From Dendrolimus kikuchii (taxonomy: Eukaryota; Arthropoda; Insecta; Lepidoptera; Lasiocampidae), in contig CM034406.1 of NCBI GenBank assembly GCA_019925095.2, positions 13,612,388 through 13,676,387 on the forward strand: a stretch of 64,000 nt of DNA. The letters run 5' to 3'. The translations under genes and the position numbers were made by a program. Of the stretch, positions 48,051 to 59,109 are shown in pieces (position 1 is the first letter of the stretch; the number at the start of each line of letters is the position of its first letter). Under the pieces are notes generated by a model. The model was not told the origin of the DNA and ran no database searches. It saw nothing but the letters and a program-made list of their open reading frames with translations.

Positions 48051-50413
48051 TCCGGGTCAGTCTTCAAAAACAATAATTATTAAATAATGGTTGAAGTTCT
48101 ACTTTATGGCGCAGGAATAGCTGATTATAATAACTAAGTAAGTAATCGAGAATTAACATTTTTTCTGATCGTAAATTTCAGTGCGCGATTTCTCGAGTGT
48201 TCCTGTTTACGATTTTCCTAAGCGTGATTTCAAGAAAACTAGACAACCAATCAAAACGAACTAAGGCCTTTATTAGTTTCAGTTCTGTGCTCTTCGATTT
48301 GAACTAAACGGATTCAAGAAGGAAAATTTCTAAACAACTTTATTAGCAAGTGGAAATGATTTTTCCCTGCAAAAAGCACATTTATTTTCAAACGTAAAGA
48401 AAATGTAAAATTTCAACATTTTTTTGTTTTTTTTTATTAGATTACCTAGAAGAAAATATATGAAAAATCAATTATTCTTTGTTTTTTTTTTGTTTCAGAC
48501 CAAAATTAGGAGCTTGATGTTTCCCACGGATTGTAGACTGCAATTGCAAGGTGTTGCACAAATGTGCATAAAAATCGGCTGCGTTTGAATGTTTTCCTCT
48601 CGAACATTTTTTTTAATAATGTTTAAATATGCATGAAGTACTCCAAAAAGTTCGCTAGACTCGCAATTTTTTTTCTGTCCTAAAACAATTCCCCCAAATA
48701 ACGCCCGTTTTAGGCCTCCTAAATCAGGATTCCCCCGTATATGAATGTCGTCTTCTCGGAACTTCAGTTACTATTGTAACATTACTTTATATTTTCAGTG
48801 TTATATCACTGGTGATAAATCATGACTCGTTAAATCACGCTGTTATGTAAAAACGTCGTAAACTACAGAATTTAAAATTTTAACTTTTTTGTTATAACAC
48901 ACAGCTAAAATAATATCCTAATATAAAGATTCTTAGGCCTATATTTGCTCTAATGGCAATATTATAAATATACGAAAAAAAAAATCGATATCATACAACT
49001 ATTGTTCACTTTTAAGTAGTATTAAACATTGTTTGAAAACAAAATTGCACAGCAAAACATTACTATTCAAATTCCTGTAAAAAACGCATTGTTTAAAATT
49101 TGAGTAAAAGAAACTTGACATGCGGGTTACCAGATCAGTTAAATCATTTCATAACAAAATTAAATTCATTGAAGTTTATCTCAAGGTTTTTTTAATTATT
49201 GTCGTGGAAAATAAGAAAGTTTATTTGAACATCAATTTATAGATTACTCCTAAATCTGTCACATCCTGCTTCATTTCTCAGTCCATTAACATGATGTGCC
49301 ACAATGAAAATTCGAGGATCAAATCTGCCAAAGTAAAATAGTCTTGCAAATGGTCACATTGAGTAAAAACATCCAGCCAGCTTCACAAACTTTCTCGTTT
49401 ATAATTTTATTAACAGGAATTTTATTATTTTTATCAGGTGGTGCTTTCTATCCATATTGGACTTCAACGCATACGTACACTAGGCCTCAGTATACACCAA
49501 GATTGATACATTACCATGGAAGACATAACTAAATTAGAAATTACAATCGCAGTACTCTTACGATTTATTTGTCTTTGTTGGTACAAACGAATACATTTGT
49601 AATACATTCTGTAATTTTGCAACATCTATATATTATACAATTAATATTCTATGTTTTATTTATATATATTGGAATTTATACCCATGTATCATCATAATAT
49701 GTATGTTTTCTTATATATTTGTGCAGTAATATCGTTAAAAATAATTTTACCCGTGGTGCAAGTGGAAGAATAGTGATGGTTTAACCGCCACCATAAAGTC
49801 AATTATTAAAAATTAAATATAAAAGTATAAAGGAATTTGCTAAGAACTTTAATTATTAGTTGATTTGATTTAAAAATAATCTTTACATAAAATCACGTCA
49901 ACGGGGAAGTAAACAATGACCTATGACATAGCCTAGCTATGTATGATTTTGGACCTTTCAGAGGTATATTTATAATAGTAGACTGCAATTCCTTCTTTAA
50001 TCAATTTAATAAAAAAAATATGATTATTATTATGCTTTTTAAGAAAGAGATTTAGATTAATTTAATTATTCAATAATGTTTGATTATCATACATTTTAAA
50101 TATTTTTTTAAAGAAAACATTTACATTATATCATTTCATTCAGGACAATTAATATACATATAACTAAGCTTCAACAAATATAAACTTACACAAAGGAACT
50201 TATTCTAAAAGGAGCATCAGTCTCGATATAATGCTGGTCAGGCGACTAGTGCTGACCTTCCACTGAACCCATACATTAGTTTCTACAACACTACTTTGCA
50301 AGTGTTTTTCTTCCTTCTTTTTTAATGTCTATTTGTCATGTCAGTTAATGGAATAGTTTTGTATTGCATTGCAATTAAAATAAACAGTTTAAAGTCAGTC
50401 AGTCTATTATTTA
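48051..50413. other. AT-rich stretch between genes C and D; only weak small open frames
   Basis: A 62-codon frame at 49344-49532 (a hydrophobic stretch F-I-I-L-L-T-G-I-L-L-F-L then a Tyr/Thr/Arg-rich tail) has a secreted or membrane-like look but no family match. A possible terminal exon is at 48181-48267 (TTTCAG then about 28 open codons, V-P-V-Y-D-F-P-K-R). Neither can be called a gene from sequence alone. Confidence 0.3.
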
Positions 50414-50414
50414 A

Positions 50415-50650
50415 TCTTATACTAATATATAAAGCTGAAGAGTTTGTTTGTTTGAACGCGCTAATCTCCGGAACTACTTGTCTGATTTGAAAAATTATTT
50501 CAGTTTTAGATAGCCCATTTATCGAGGAAGGCTATAGGCTATACATCATCACGCTAAGACTAATAGTAGCGGAGCACCAATGAAGAATGTTTCAAAATCG
50601 GGGGGTCTTGAAAACAAATTGCACGCGAACGACGTCGCGGGCACAGCGAG
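50415..50650 (+). mobile_element. Helitron-like non-autonomous element, copy 2
   Basis: Same family as 37782-38031, starting A|TCTTATACTAATATATAAAG; the right end reads GCGGGCACAGCGAG, a one-base change from CTAG. Confidence 0.55.
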
Positions 50651-50884
50651 TATAATATAATTATGTAATCAAACATCATATAATTATGTCCATATGTAAA
50701 TATGTGGCGACGAGGATGGGATGTCATATCGGAGAGTCGGCAAGTACTAGCTGACCTACATATATTCACAAGTAAAGTCATCACAAATTTGCATATTTTG
50801 GAATTTTGCCAATAATAATTAATAATTAGACAGGAAAGAGTTTTTTGGCAAATCATTTAAATAGAATAAATGAAGAAAGAATTC

Positions 50885-51058
50885 AAAAGTTTTTATTCAA
50901 AATAAGTTACACTGCAGAACTCTTTTTGAAGGTCATACATACATGTAAGTGAAAATTTAAATCTACTTCCTATTCTATGTACACCGCTTCGCAACGTGTT
51001 ATTGCTGTTTAAAGGAGAAGAAGTGGCAAGAAATTCCCCAGCAACACATCGATAAAAG
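50885..51058 (-). repeat. LINE 3' tail
   Basis: Reverse complement of the tail at 12722-12885: TTCAAAAG...AATAAGTTACACTGC...TTGAAGGTCATACATACAT, continuing to CGCTTCGCAACGTGTTATTG. Confidence 0.6.
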
Positions 51059-51319
51059 AGACATTTAACACAAGACATATTGGTGGCCAAAATTATGACA
51101 TTGCACAACACGTGACTGCCAGTCAAACCAAATAGCAAATCAATTGAACAATTATGTCGTGTTCTAGAAAATAAATATGAGCCACCAGGTCTAGAGTCAA
51201 CAGATAGGTACCTTTTTAATCGCAGAATACAAAACGAAACTGAGTCAGGATCAAATATTGAGAAACTAACTAAATGTTTTTAGATTCTTCATTTTTTTCA
51301 TGAAATTTTAGAAACAATA

Positions 51320-51450
51320 TGAATGAATGAATGAATGAATATGCTTTATTATTTTTTAAAGATACAGTTAACAGAAATAAAATTTTACAATACAATAGGC
51401 GGTCTTATCGCTATTAGCGATTTCATCTAGACAACCTTTGGATGGACAAA
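51320..51450 (-). repeat. LINE 3' tail with (ATGA)n
   Basis: TGAATGAATGAATGAATG then CAATAGGCGGTCTTATCGCT...GCGATTTCATCTAGACAACC, the minus-strand version of 6330-6470. Confidence 0.55.
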
Positions 51451-51604
51451 AAATTTGATAAGAACAGAGGTATGTTGCATTATTCTCACTACCGACTCAG
51501 TATCTTATAAATATATACATACATGATATAATATACATACTTCAATAAAAATATAAAAAATGTACTAATACGATATATGTAAATAAAATATTGTTAGGAG
51601 CTAC

Positions 51605-51830
51605 TACAGGACTCGAATTAAAATGCCGTTGGAATTACTATAGAATTTATTAGAACTATACAAACACGTATAACACAGGTAGAAATATAACTAGACGCAA
51701 CTAGTACAAACTGCACAATTCAATAACACGAGCAAAGTCCGTCACTATATAGCTTATCGAATGTACGTCTTGCTCGTATCGTAATCCTCGCTTGACTGCC
51801 TCACCCCTCCGTTCGGGCATTTCTTTTATC
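51605..51830 (+). repeat. Dispersed repeat family R, copy 2
   Basis: GGACTCGAATTAAAATGCCG...AACACGTATAACACAGG...GCAAAGTCCGTCACTATA, closely matching 16238-16450. Confidence 0.6.
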
Positions 51831-52384
51831 CTGTACAAATACAATATGTTTCGACGCAAAACACTAATTTCCAAGAAATAGTTTGACCTACCTGAATTAG
51901 TTCACCTGTCTAATGACTGCCATAAAAGATTACAATACACAATAGACTGTTTTTCTTAATTACAAATTTTAATCACAAAGTAAACAAAAGAAGTCCAAAT
52001 GCGGGAAGGTAATAAACTGTTCGTTATGACAGGCAGATGTGCATTTTCTTTTGTCGGCATGAAATAATATTATAAAATACACTTACATAAATAAATATAA
52101 AACTAGAAAAAGATGACAATAACTGCTGCATCCTTAAATTGAGCTATCTGAGCTATAATAATTTATATTAATAAGTTTAAACAAAACAATTATAAATTAA
52201 TATTAATAATTAAGGCATTTTAGTTTTTTCCCTTAAAAACAGAAAATATCTAAAATTAATTTGCCGTAGTATTCCTTGAAGGTGTCGAGACTATATTGCG
52301 TCATTGCAAGTAAGTACTAGCGGCAAAACGCAAGTTTTAATGAAACGCACCTGTCAATCGCATTGAGAGAATAGCTAATATTAT

Positions 52385-52591
52385 ATGGAATTAAGTCTAA
52401 AAATATTAGAAAAATTACTAAGATTACAAGATCTCACATACGAAATGGCTAGAGATGTTTTTCTTCAAAATGAAACAGTACAAACACAAATGTTAAATAT
52501 GTCTAATGAATACAGTGTAAACCGAATGAATAAAGCTCAAAAATATAATCAGTCCATGCCTAAACATTATAAAAGTAATAAATTCAATTAA
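52385..52591 (+). CDS. Hypothetical small ORF, 68 codons
   Basis: The frame ATG 52385 to TAA reads M-E-L-S-L-K-I-L-E-K-L-L-R-L-Q-D-L-T-Y-E-M-A-R-D-V-F-L in part, a potential amphipathic helix followed by an Asn/Lys-rich tail. I recognise no family. In this AT-rich context a frame of this length can occur by chance, and no splice or promoter evidence supports it. Confidence 0.2.
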   Translation: MELSLKILEKLLRLQDLTYEMARDVFLQNETVQTQMLNMSNEYSVNRMNKAQKYNQSMPKHYKSNKFN

Positions 52592-52639
52592 AATTTTAGT
52601 CGTCTGCAGTACAATGCCAGTAATAGTTAGATAACAGTT

Positions 52640-52762
52640 TATTGCTCACCAAATATACAATTACAAATAATGCACGATTACAATATTGTCATGGTAGAAA
52701 CAATAGGTGGCCTCATCGCTTAATGCAATCTCTTCCAGGCAACCTATAACCTAAGGAATAAT
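52640..52762 (-). repeat. LINE 3' tail
   Basis: AACAATAGGTGGCCTCATCGC...GCAATCTCTTCCAGGCAACC, the same tail family as 6330-6470 and 51320-51450. Confidence 0.5.
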
Positions 52763-52954
52763 CTTAGATCATATAGACATGTTATATCTCAATGAGAATG
52801 ATTAACCTCAGCTGGCGATGTAGGTGGTGCAGATTATTTGGTAGAACTTAAACAGACATCTTAAACTAGGTATATGTTTTATTAATTAAATACACATACA
52901 TAAATTGCAAACATGTTTACATGAGATATAATATATTAATTCGTTTATTATCTA

Positions 52955-53235
52955 CTTATAGTCTTGAGGGACTATGGGTAGAATACAATACAAATAAGTT
53001 AAGTTTTCTTGCATTGTATTCGATTGTATTGTTTTTATTGTTCTGTCAATATTTAACAATGTAAATTATTGGTTTATAGTATAAGAATTAGGCATATTTA
53101 TTTAAGAAAATAATGTTTTCTGAGTGGTTTCTTCAATGTAGGCAATGTTTTGGTCTCTCTGAGAGTAAGAGGCAGCGCATTCCAAAGTTCCAAAGTTTAA
53201 CAGCCTGAACTGTAAAAGAGTTACCACAATAAGTT
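52955..53235 (-). pseudogene. LINE polyprotein C-terminal remnant and tail
   Basis: The minus strand around 53230-53160 reads N-S-F-T-V-Q-A-V-K-L-W-N followed by decay, the conserved V-Q-A-x-x-L-W-N-x-L-P end of many LINE polyproteins. The part at 52965-53025 is the inverted partner of 37620-37705. Confidence 0.5.
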
Positions 53236-54409
53236 GAGGTGTGTGCAGGTGTAGTGAGTACTAGTGCTAGTCCAGTCCAATATAGACGTCTAATGTTAAC
53301 CAGGGATCCAATCTACAACAGAGATCCAGTCTAGACGGCTCCAGTATGAACGTGTTTTCGCTGTGGATGTTTTTATAGCCCTGCTACGTGTTCAGCCCGC
53401 AATTGGTAGTGTAATATGTGTAAGTCTGGATCATGTATCTTTTATGTGTCGGTTGAAGAATGACAATAATGTAAATAATCATAGTGTACAAAGCCATGAT
53501 GCTAACATGAACACACAATTAAGGGATGATTGTTTCATGGAACAATTAAATAGAAATAATTAAATTATGTACGCACCTGGATATATTGTAATACCTTATG
53601 ACACAAAATGATGTCCTCTTTGACAAAGTGTATGAAATGTCAAAGTTAGAAAGATGTTGTTGTTTCTTGTGTATTGTTTGTTTAAGGTGCTGTTTCTTGA
53701 GAAAGCTACTCCCGTTATGTGGTCAGCAAAGGCCAAAAGAGTGGTCTAGCCTCAGTGTTAGCTAGGATGGTGTGTAGCTTATCCTTGACTATCCTTGGCT
53801 TACATTATTTAGTAGAGCCTTTGTTGCAAATGTCCATAGGCAACGGTAACCGATTTCCATCAAGTATAGTATCCAATAAAAATAAAACAAAATCTCTACT
53901 ATGAAATTTGATGTTTTTGTTTAGTAACGGCTCATCTTGTAGGGATGGATAAATTGTTTAAAATTTAACATGATAATTTGTGGTGTGGCAGAAGACATGT
54001 GCTAAAATAAAAGAGTTAAAGAAAATATATTGTGACGACCACAGATGATTTAGAGAAATTGAAATAAAAGACATGACCTTCTCTTTATAGATGCAATGTG
54101 CATAAAGAAAGTCCTTTACAACTTCTTATACACTTTGTGGTATGAAAATCGTGTGGCACAAATAGCCAGATATTTATTAACATATTATTTTGCTATGAAT
54201 TAATAGTGAATATTAATTTACTGCAACAGGAATAAATTCAAAGATGTACATCGACATTCTCGATGACCGATACGGGTTTTTTGAGATTTCTCAAGGCTTT
54301 CAAGTTCACATAGCAGACATTTATACGTCATTATATATATAAGTTATACTAACATAGGGATGCAATATCACTCGTAAAAATATCGATATTAGAGTATTGA
54401 TTTTTACAA

Positions 54410-55425
54410 ATTGAAATATTGACATTAGAAATATCTTTATGAACATTATATCGATATTTTTTCTATATTATAGAAAAATATTGATTTAATTACAATTAAA
54501 ATACATTTTCATTTTGGACAGAAATGAGACACATAATAATAAAATTGGGTAACTGCTGCACAGACCAAACATAACAAACCATTCCGTAGATATACGTTCC
54601 CCTTTATCGCTAGTTAAAATTTTAAATAAAAACCAAACCCCATATCTCAAAAAATAATTGATATAGTTCAAACATTTTTTGTTGAAATATTTTTTAGAAC
54701 TCTACAATATTGACGTTTTCACAGAATTTTCCATTTCATAGTTTAAAAATTAGATGGGGAGACTCAAACATTAATTGGGAGCTAATATCTCGATAACTGT
54801 TGACTTCATTCAAAAAGTCAGTATAGTATAGTATAGGAATATTGCTATATATTTTCAAGATCTAACTGAATATAGACTAAAAACACATGTTAGCCCTTAG
54901 TTACATGTTTGACGGCAACCCTTAATCTTTATTTATTTCACGATTTCACTTCATAGATTTGAAAATTTATACAGACTACTCGTACACCTTCCTGTCAAAT
55001 TCATCCATTTAGACCTAGTAGTTTCCGAGAAAAATTAATGTGATATACAAAGATAAACGGACATGATGAGTTCAGAAAAGTTATGTTTTAGACAAAGTGG
55101 TAATGCGTAGTAGTACAGAGTGGCCAGAACAGTGACATTTAAAAGATTTTTTTTGTTTACATGAAGGGATATTCGAATCACCCGCATGTATGTTTTACCA
55201 ACATTTTTAGTTTTCATATTATACATTTTTTGGTAACTTTTGGGAAATATCGACCCCACCAGCTTTAAATACTTTTTATTTTATTTTTTGTTGTTTATTT
55301 TGAAGTATTTTTTTATGTAACTAAGTCCTTATGAATTGTACTTTTACAAGTAAAATAATCAGCATCCTAACATCAACGTAAGATACATAAGCTGTACTTG
55401 AATGAGAAAGTAAATATATGTTGAA
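54410..55425. other. Upstream of gene D; nothing further recognised
   Basis: AT-rich sequence inside the duplicated segment but poorly matched to copy 1. No element found. Confidence 0.35.
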
Positions 55426-55496
55426 AATGTTGAAATTGTCGAAATGTCGATAAGACGATAGCATCCCTAAAGATGTATATATCATGTATGACTCAG

Positions 55497-55537
55497 TCTT
55501 CAGTCCTAAGCTGTGCTCGGTGTGTGTAGCACTTGAT
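55497..55537 (+). promoter_or_regulatory. Gene D core promoter: Inr + DPE-like block
   Basis: TCAGTCC (A+1 at 55502) then CTCGGTGTGTGTAGCACTTG. GCACTT is at +28 to +33. The E-box of genes B and C is CACTTG here. The spacing is unchanged. Confidence 0.55.
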
Positions 55538-55587
55538 AATTTTTAAAATATTTTACAATACCTGTAATATAAATAGTGACGCGAATA

Positions 55588-55797
55588 ATGACATTCATTA
55601 ACCTCGTGTTAGGGACGTTTCTTATCCTCGTGTTGCACAATACTTCTAGTCATCATGAGTCGCCCTGTCCAAAAACATTTGTTCATAAACATGGAAATGG
55701 AAACGATAGCTACGGCCTGATAACTATACGACCAAAGGGACCCGTGAATTTGATTATTGTTAAAGCTAATTTCACTATAGAAGCGCACCTGCCCACT
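55588..55797 (+). CDS. gd-like protease, gene D: exon 1 only in window
   Basis: The frame matches gene C exon 1, but the homologous start codon is ACG (55579-55581), so the first ATG is 55588, four codons downstream. The leader I-N-L-V-L-G-T-F-L-I-L-V-L-H and H-E-S-P-C-P-K-T-F are intact, and the exon ends H-L-P-T before GTGAGT. Seventy codons are encoded. Two LINEs follow in what would be intron 1. Exon 2 was not found before 64000, so the gene continues outside the window or is broken. Confidence 0.75.
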
Positions 55798-56261
55798 GTG
55801 AGTATAAATAAATAGACAAGTGAGTGTCGTATCATACACAAAGGTTAGAACTGGCAAAATCAATGCTGAAAGCGTTGGCGAAGAAACAGAAAATATTTCA
55901 AAAACTACTCAACGGATCTTATGCATAGTAATTTCTATTGAAAGTATTTTTAAACTTAGGAAGATTGTCTGAATTTTCCGCCTCATAGTTTAAGAGTTAG
56001 AGGGGAATGGGGGGGAGTGTTGATGCACTGACTTTGGAAGCAAATATCACATCACCTATTAGCATAAAATATATAAAATGGAAACGTATTAAACGAATTC
56101 ACAAGAGGTTTGGTGTATATGTACTTTAGATAACCGTGGTAAATAATGTAAGACTTAATACAAAAATTGGTTAATCCAATCATTTAAATTTATTTATATT
56201 ATAATTAACATAAAAAAGTGTGCTTAAGTATATAAAAGAGAAGTTATTAGGTATAGTTAAA

Positions 56262-58975
56262 TTTTTTTTTTTTTTTTATTGGACTTGACTTTATGTTGTT
56301 GGTCCGAAGACCTTACAACTTTACGGGGGTCTTTGGGGCGAGTGCCTTCGCGAAGCGAAGGCGCTCAAGCCCGGGGGGCCAACTTCCTCGAGGGAGCTCC
56401 CTAAGGAGTTTTACCTCGGCTGGACTGTTGCCATGAATGGGGAATGAATTTAATGATGCCCACCATAGGGCGACACAAAATACTAATTGAGAACGGGCGA
56501 CGGGTAATATAAAGCCCGAAGGGAAGGATCACGGCGGGCCGGGATCGGTGGTTTGCGGTGGCCTACGCTATCTTACTGCCGTTTCGCAACGTGTTATGGC
56601 TGGGAGAGAAGAAACGGCGAAAGAAACTTCCCAGCAACACGCCTAGTCTATCCTGTGGGGTGAGCTATGTCTCCTAGCGTCCCTCGCGGGGACGTGGAGA
56701 GATCTTGATTGGCGGCGTCTGAGACGCCGCCGTCTGTGTCTGTCTGTCGGTGCCTGCCAGCCTACTGTTCTAACCGTGGGCGGACTGATCCGGGCCAGCC
56801 GTTTCGTAATAACGTCGACTCTGTCCGTCAGGACGTTACGCGGTCGTCGCACAAGAGCCTTTCGACGAGGCTTATAATCGGACGCGGACACGACGAGCGG
56901 ATTTCGATGGTGCGGCGTGAGATCGAAATACTTACGCGAGAGCGACGTAATGTAGTTTTTGATGGAGGGAAGCTCCAGATCGCGGTGGAGGTCGACGTTA
57001 CGCATATAGAGGGGAGCACCGACGACTCTGCGCATGAATTTATTCTGCACGATTTGCAGTTTATCTAAAAGGGCAGGCTTGACATGGCCGAATACCACAC
57101 TCGCGTATGTCATGATCGGGAGGATGCATGTTTTATACAGAGTAAGCTTGTGTCTGAGGGACATTTTGCTTCGTTTGTCTATCATGGGTGCTAAACGACC
57201 CATCACAAATCGCGCTCTATTTCGGACTATAGTGATATGCTCGTTGAAGCGCAAGTTCCGATCTAGGGTGACACCAAGATATTTGGTGTACTTTGCCCAG
57301 GGGATTTGTTGGTCATAGAGCGAAATGGTTTTTAGGCGAAGGCTAGCGCGTTTGGGGGAGCGAAGCGTGCCCGGGGAAAAGAACATTGCTGCGCTTTTCT
57401 CCGGGTTTACCTCTATCCTCCATTTGCGAAACCATTCGCCTAGCTCTGTGACAGCTGCCTGCAGCCGGACGCAAGCCATTTGTCGGTTTTGATCTGATGT
57501 ATAGAGTGCGGTGTCATCCGCAAAGAGGGCCAACTCCACATCTGGAGTTTTTGAGATGTCGCTGGTGTACAGCGTGAAGAGTAGTGGCGACAGAGCCGAG
57601 CCCTGTGGTACACCGGCTGTGAGTGGATGAGGGGACGAGCGCGTTCCCTCCACTCGAAAACGGAAGCTACGACCTAGGAGGAAGTCTCGCAAGATGAGCA
57701 CGAGTCTGTCTGGCATACCGAAATGGTACAGCTTGTAAATCAAGCCGTTGTGCCAGACGTTGTCGAAGGCTTTTGCTACGTCTAGAAACAGTGCGGCTGT
57801 TCCTATAGGGCGGGGGCGATGGGCAAAGTGAGATAATATGTGCTCCGTGATGCGGTGCACCTGTTGGACGCATGAGTGTCTGGCACGGAAGCCAAATTGC
57901 TCATCGGGTATTAGATGTTTGCTGAAGGCAAAATCTCTAAGTCGAGAGAGGATGACCCTCTCGTAAAGCTTGCTGAGTGCGCTCAGTAGGCTGATAGGAC
58001 GGTAGCTGGACGGTTTATTAGCCGGTTTTCCCGGCTTGTGAATACCGATGACATCTGCTTCCTTCCAGATCGCGGGAAAGGAGCAGTTTGTTATGGCGGC
58101 ATTAAAGATGCTCACTAGGATTATAATTAGATGGGCGGGTAGGAGTTTTAATACGCGATTGTTGATACCATCGGTCCCTGGGGCCTTTCGCGGTTTGAGA
58201 GACTTGATCAGATCTTGCACTTCTTCGACCGTGACCGTGTCGAGTGTGGTTTCCGCTGGTAAGGAGGATCTACGTTCGACCTCGGAGTCTACCTCCGTCA
58301 GGTGTGACTGGTCGACGTTTTGCGTAGTGGGGGAGCATTGAAGCTCTAGACTCTGAGCAAGGCACTCGGCCTTCTCCTCGTCATCGAACGCCTCGGTGTT
58401 GTCGGCTCTTTCTAGCGCGGGTATGACAGTAAGGGTGTCTGATTTGAGAGCTCTAGCCAGCTTCCAGTACGCCTGGTGAGTTGGTTCGATATCCCTGAAC
58501 GTTCTGTCCCAACGTTGTTCCCTGACTTCCCGGATACGTAGTTTGACCTCGCGCTCTAGTTCGCGAAGTCGGACTCTGTTATCCTCGGTGGGATATCTGT
58601 CGTGAGCTCTGGAGGCGGCTCTCTTTTCCCTCAGCAGTACCCTCACCTTGTCCGGCAGGAATAAGTGGCGGTCATCCTCCACTGGCACCTGCCTGGACGA
58701 GTTCCGCACTGCGGATTGAAGGTGGCTGGTGAGGGCCTCGATTGCCGTCTCCGTGTCTTGGCGGGTCACGATGTGGTCCGGGATGCGGTCCAGGTCTTAT
58801 AAGCTGGTTGCCTTGAGGAGGGTCTCAAGTCTCAACCAATCCACAGAGGTCCTAGTTTCAGATGTCTGGTCTGTCTGTGGTCCTAATCTGAGGATAACCG
58901 GACGATGGTCCGAGTCGATATCGTCCATCGTTTCGATCGAATGGAACTGAAGGGTTACGCCCCTCAGTAATTATA
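56262..58975 (-). mobile_element. Jockey-like LINE, 5'-truncated
   Basis: Runs on the minus strand from an endonuclease end (S-D-H-R-P-V at about 58915) through reverse transcriptase to a 3' UTR and a 16-base poly(A) (T run 56262-56277 on +). The first open reading frame and most of the endonuclease are missing, typical of incomplete target-primed reverse transcription. Confidence 0.85.
56643..58940 (-). pseudogene. Jockey-like endonuclease/reverse transcriptase polyprotein, truncated
   Basis: The main frame (58769-56643) is open for 708 codons. It contains R-K-A-P-G-T-D-G-I, S-S-Y-R-P-I-S-L-L, the L-F-L-D-V-A-K-A-F-D catalytic strand, G-V-P-Q-G-S-A-L-S-P and the F-A-D-D box (about 57512-57523). 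It ends in a basic tail after the C-terminal domain. Upstream the same frame continues through an in-frame TAA near 58799 to the endonuclease S-D-H motif. RT motifs are intact, but truncation and the stop make the copy non-autonomous. Confidence 0.88.
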
Positions 58976-59109
58976 GTTTAATGCGAGCCAGGAGAACGCT
59001 GCCGACAAACTGCGCTGCAATTTGGTAATGTAATTATTTGTATGATCTTGTAACTTTTTTTGAAAAAAAAAACTCATTATAAAATATCATTACATTGTTT
59101 TGAAGAACA

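Larger units (their letters stand above)
53815..56095 (+). repeat. Segmental duplication, copy 2 (gene D promoter and exon 1)
   Basis: Collinear with 34200-37370: a rep-A remnant (53820-53890), AACATGATAATTTGTGGTGT, the LINE remnant at 53975-54060, CGATGACCGATACGGG, CATTTATACGTCATTATATA, the promoter, exon 1, and intron 1 up to CAAATATCACATCACCTATT. It lacks the LTR and rep-A insertions seen in copy 1. Confidence 0.8.

Noticed and set aside
51300..51345. CRISPR-like or satellite array
   Set aside because: Simple tetranucleotide repeats at LINE tails; no spacers and a eukaryotic context.
53363..53563. 66-codon frame as a host gene
   Set aside because: Lies in LINE-derived sequence, lacks motifs, and no splice or promoter signals support it.
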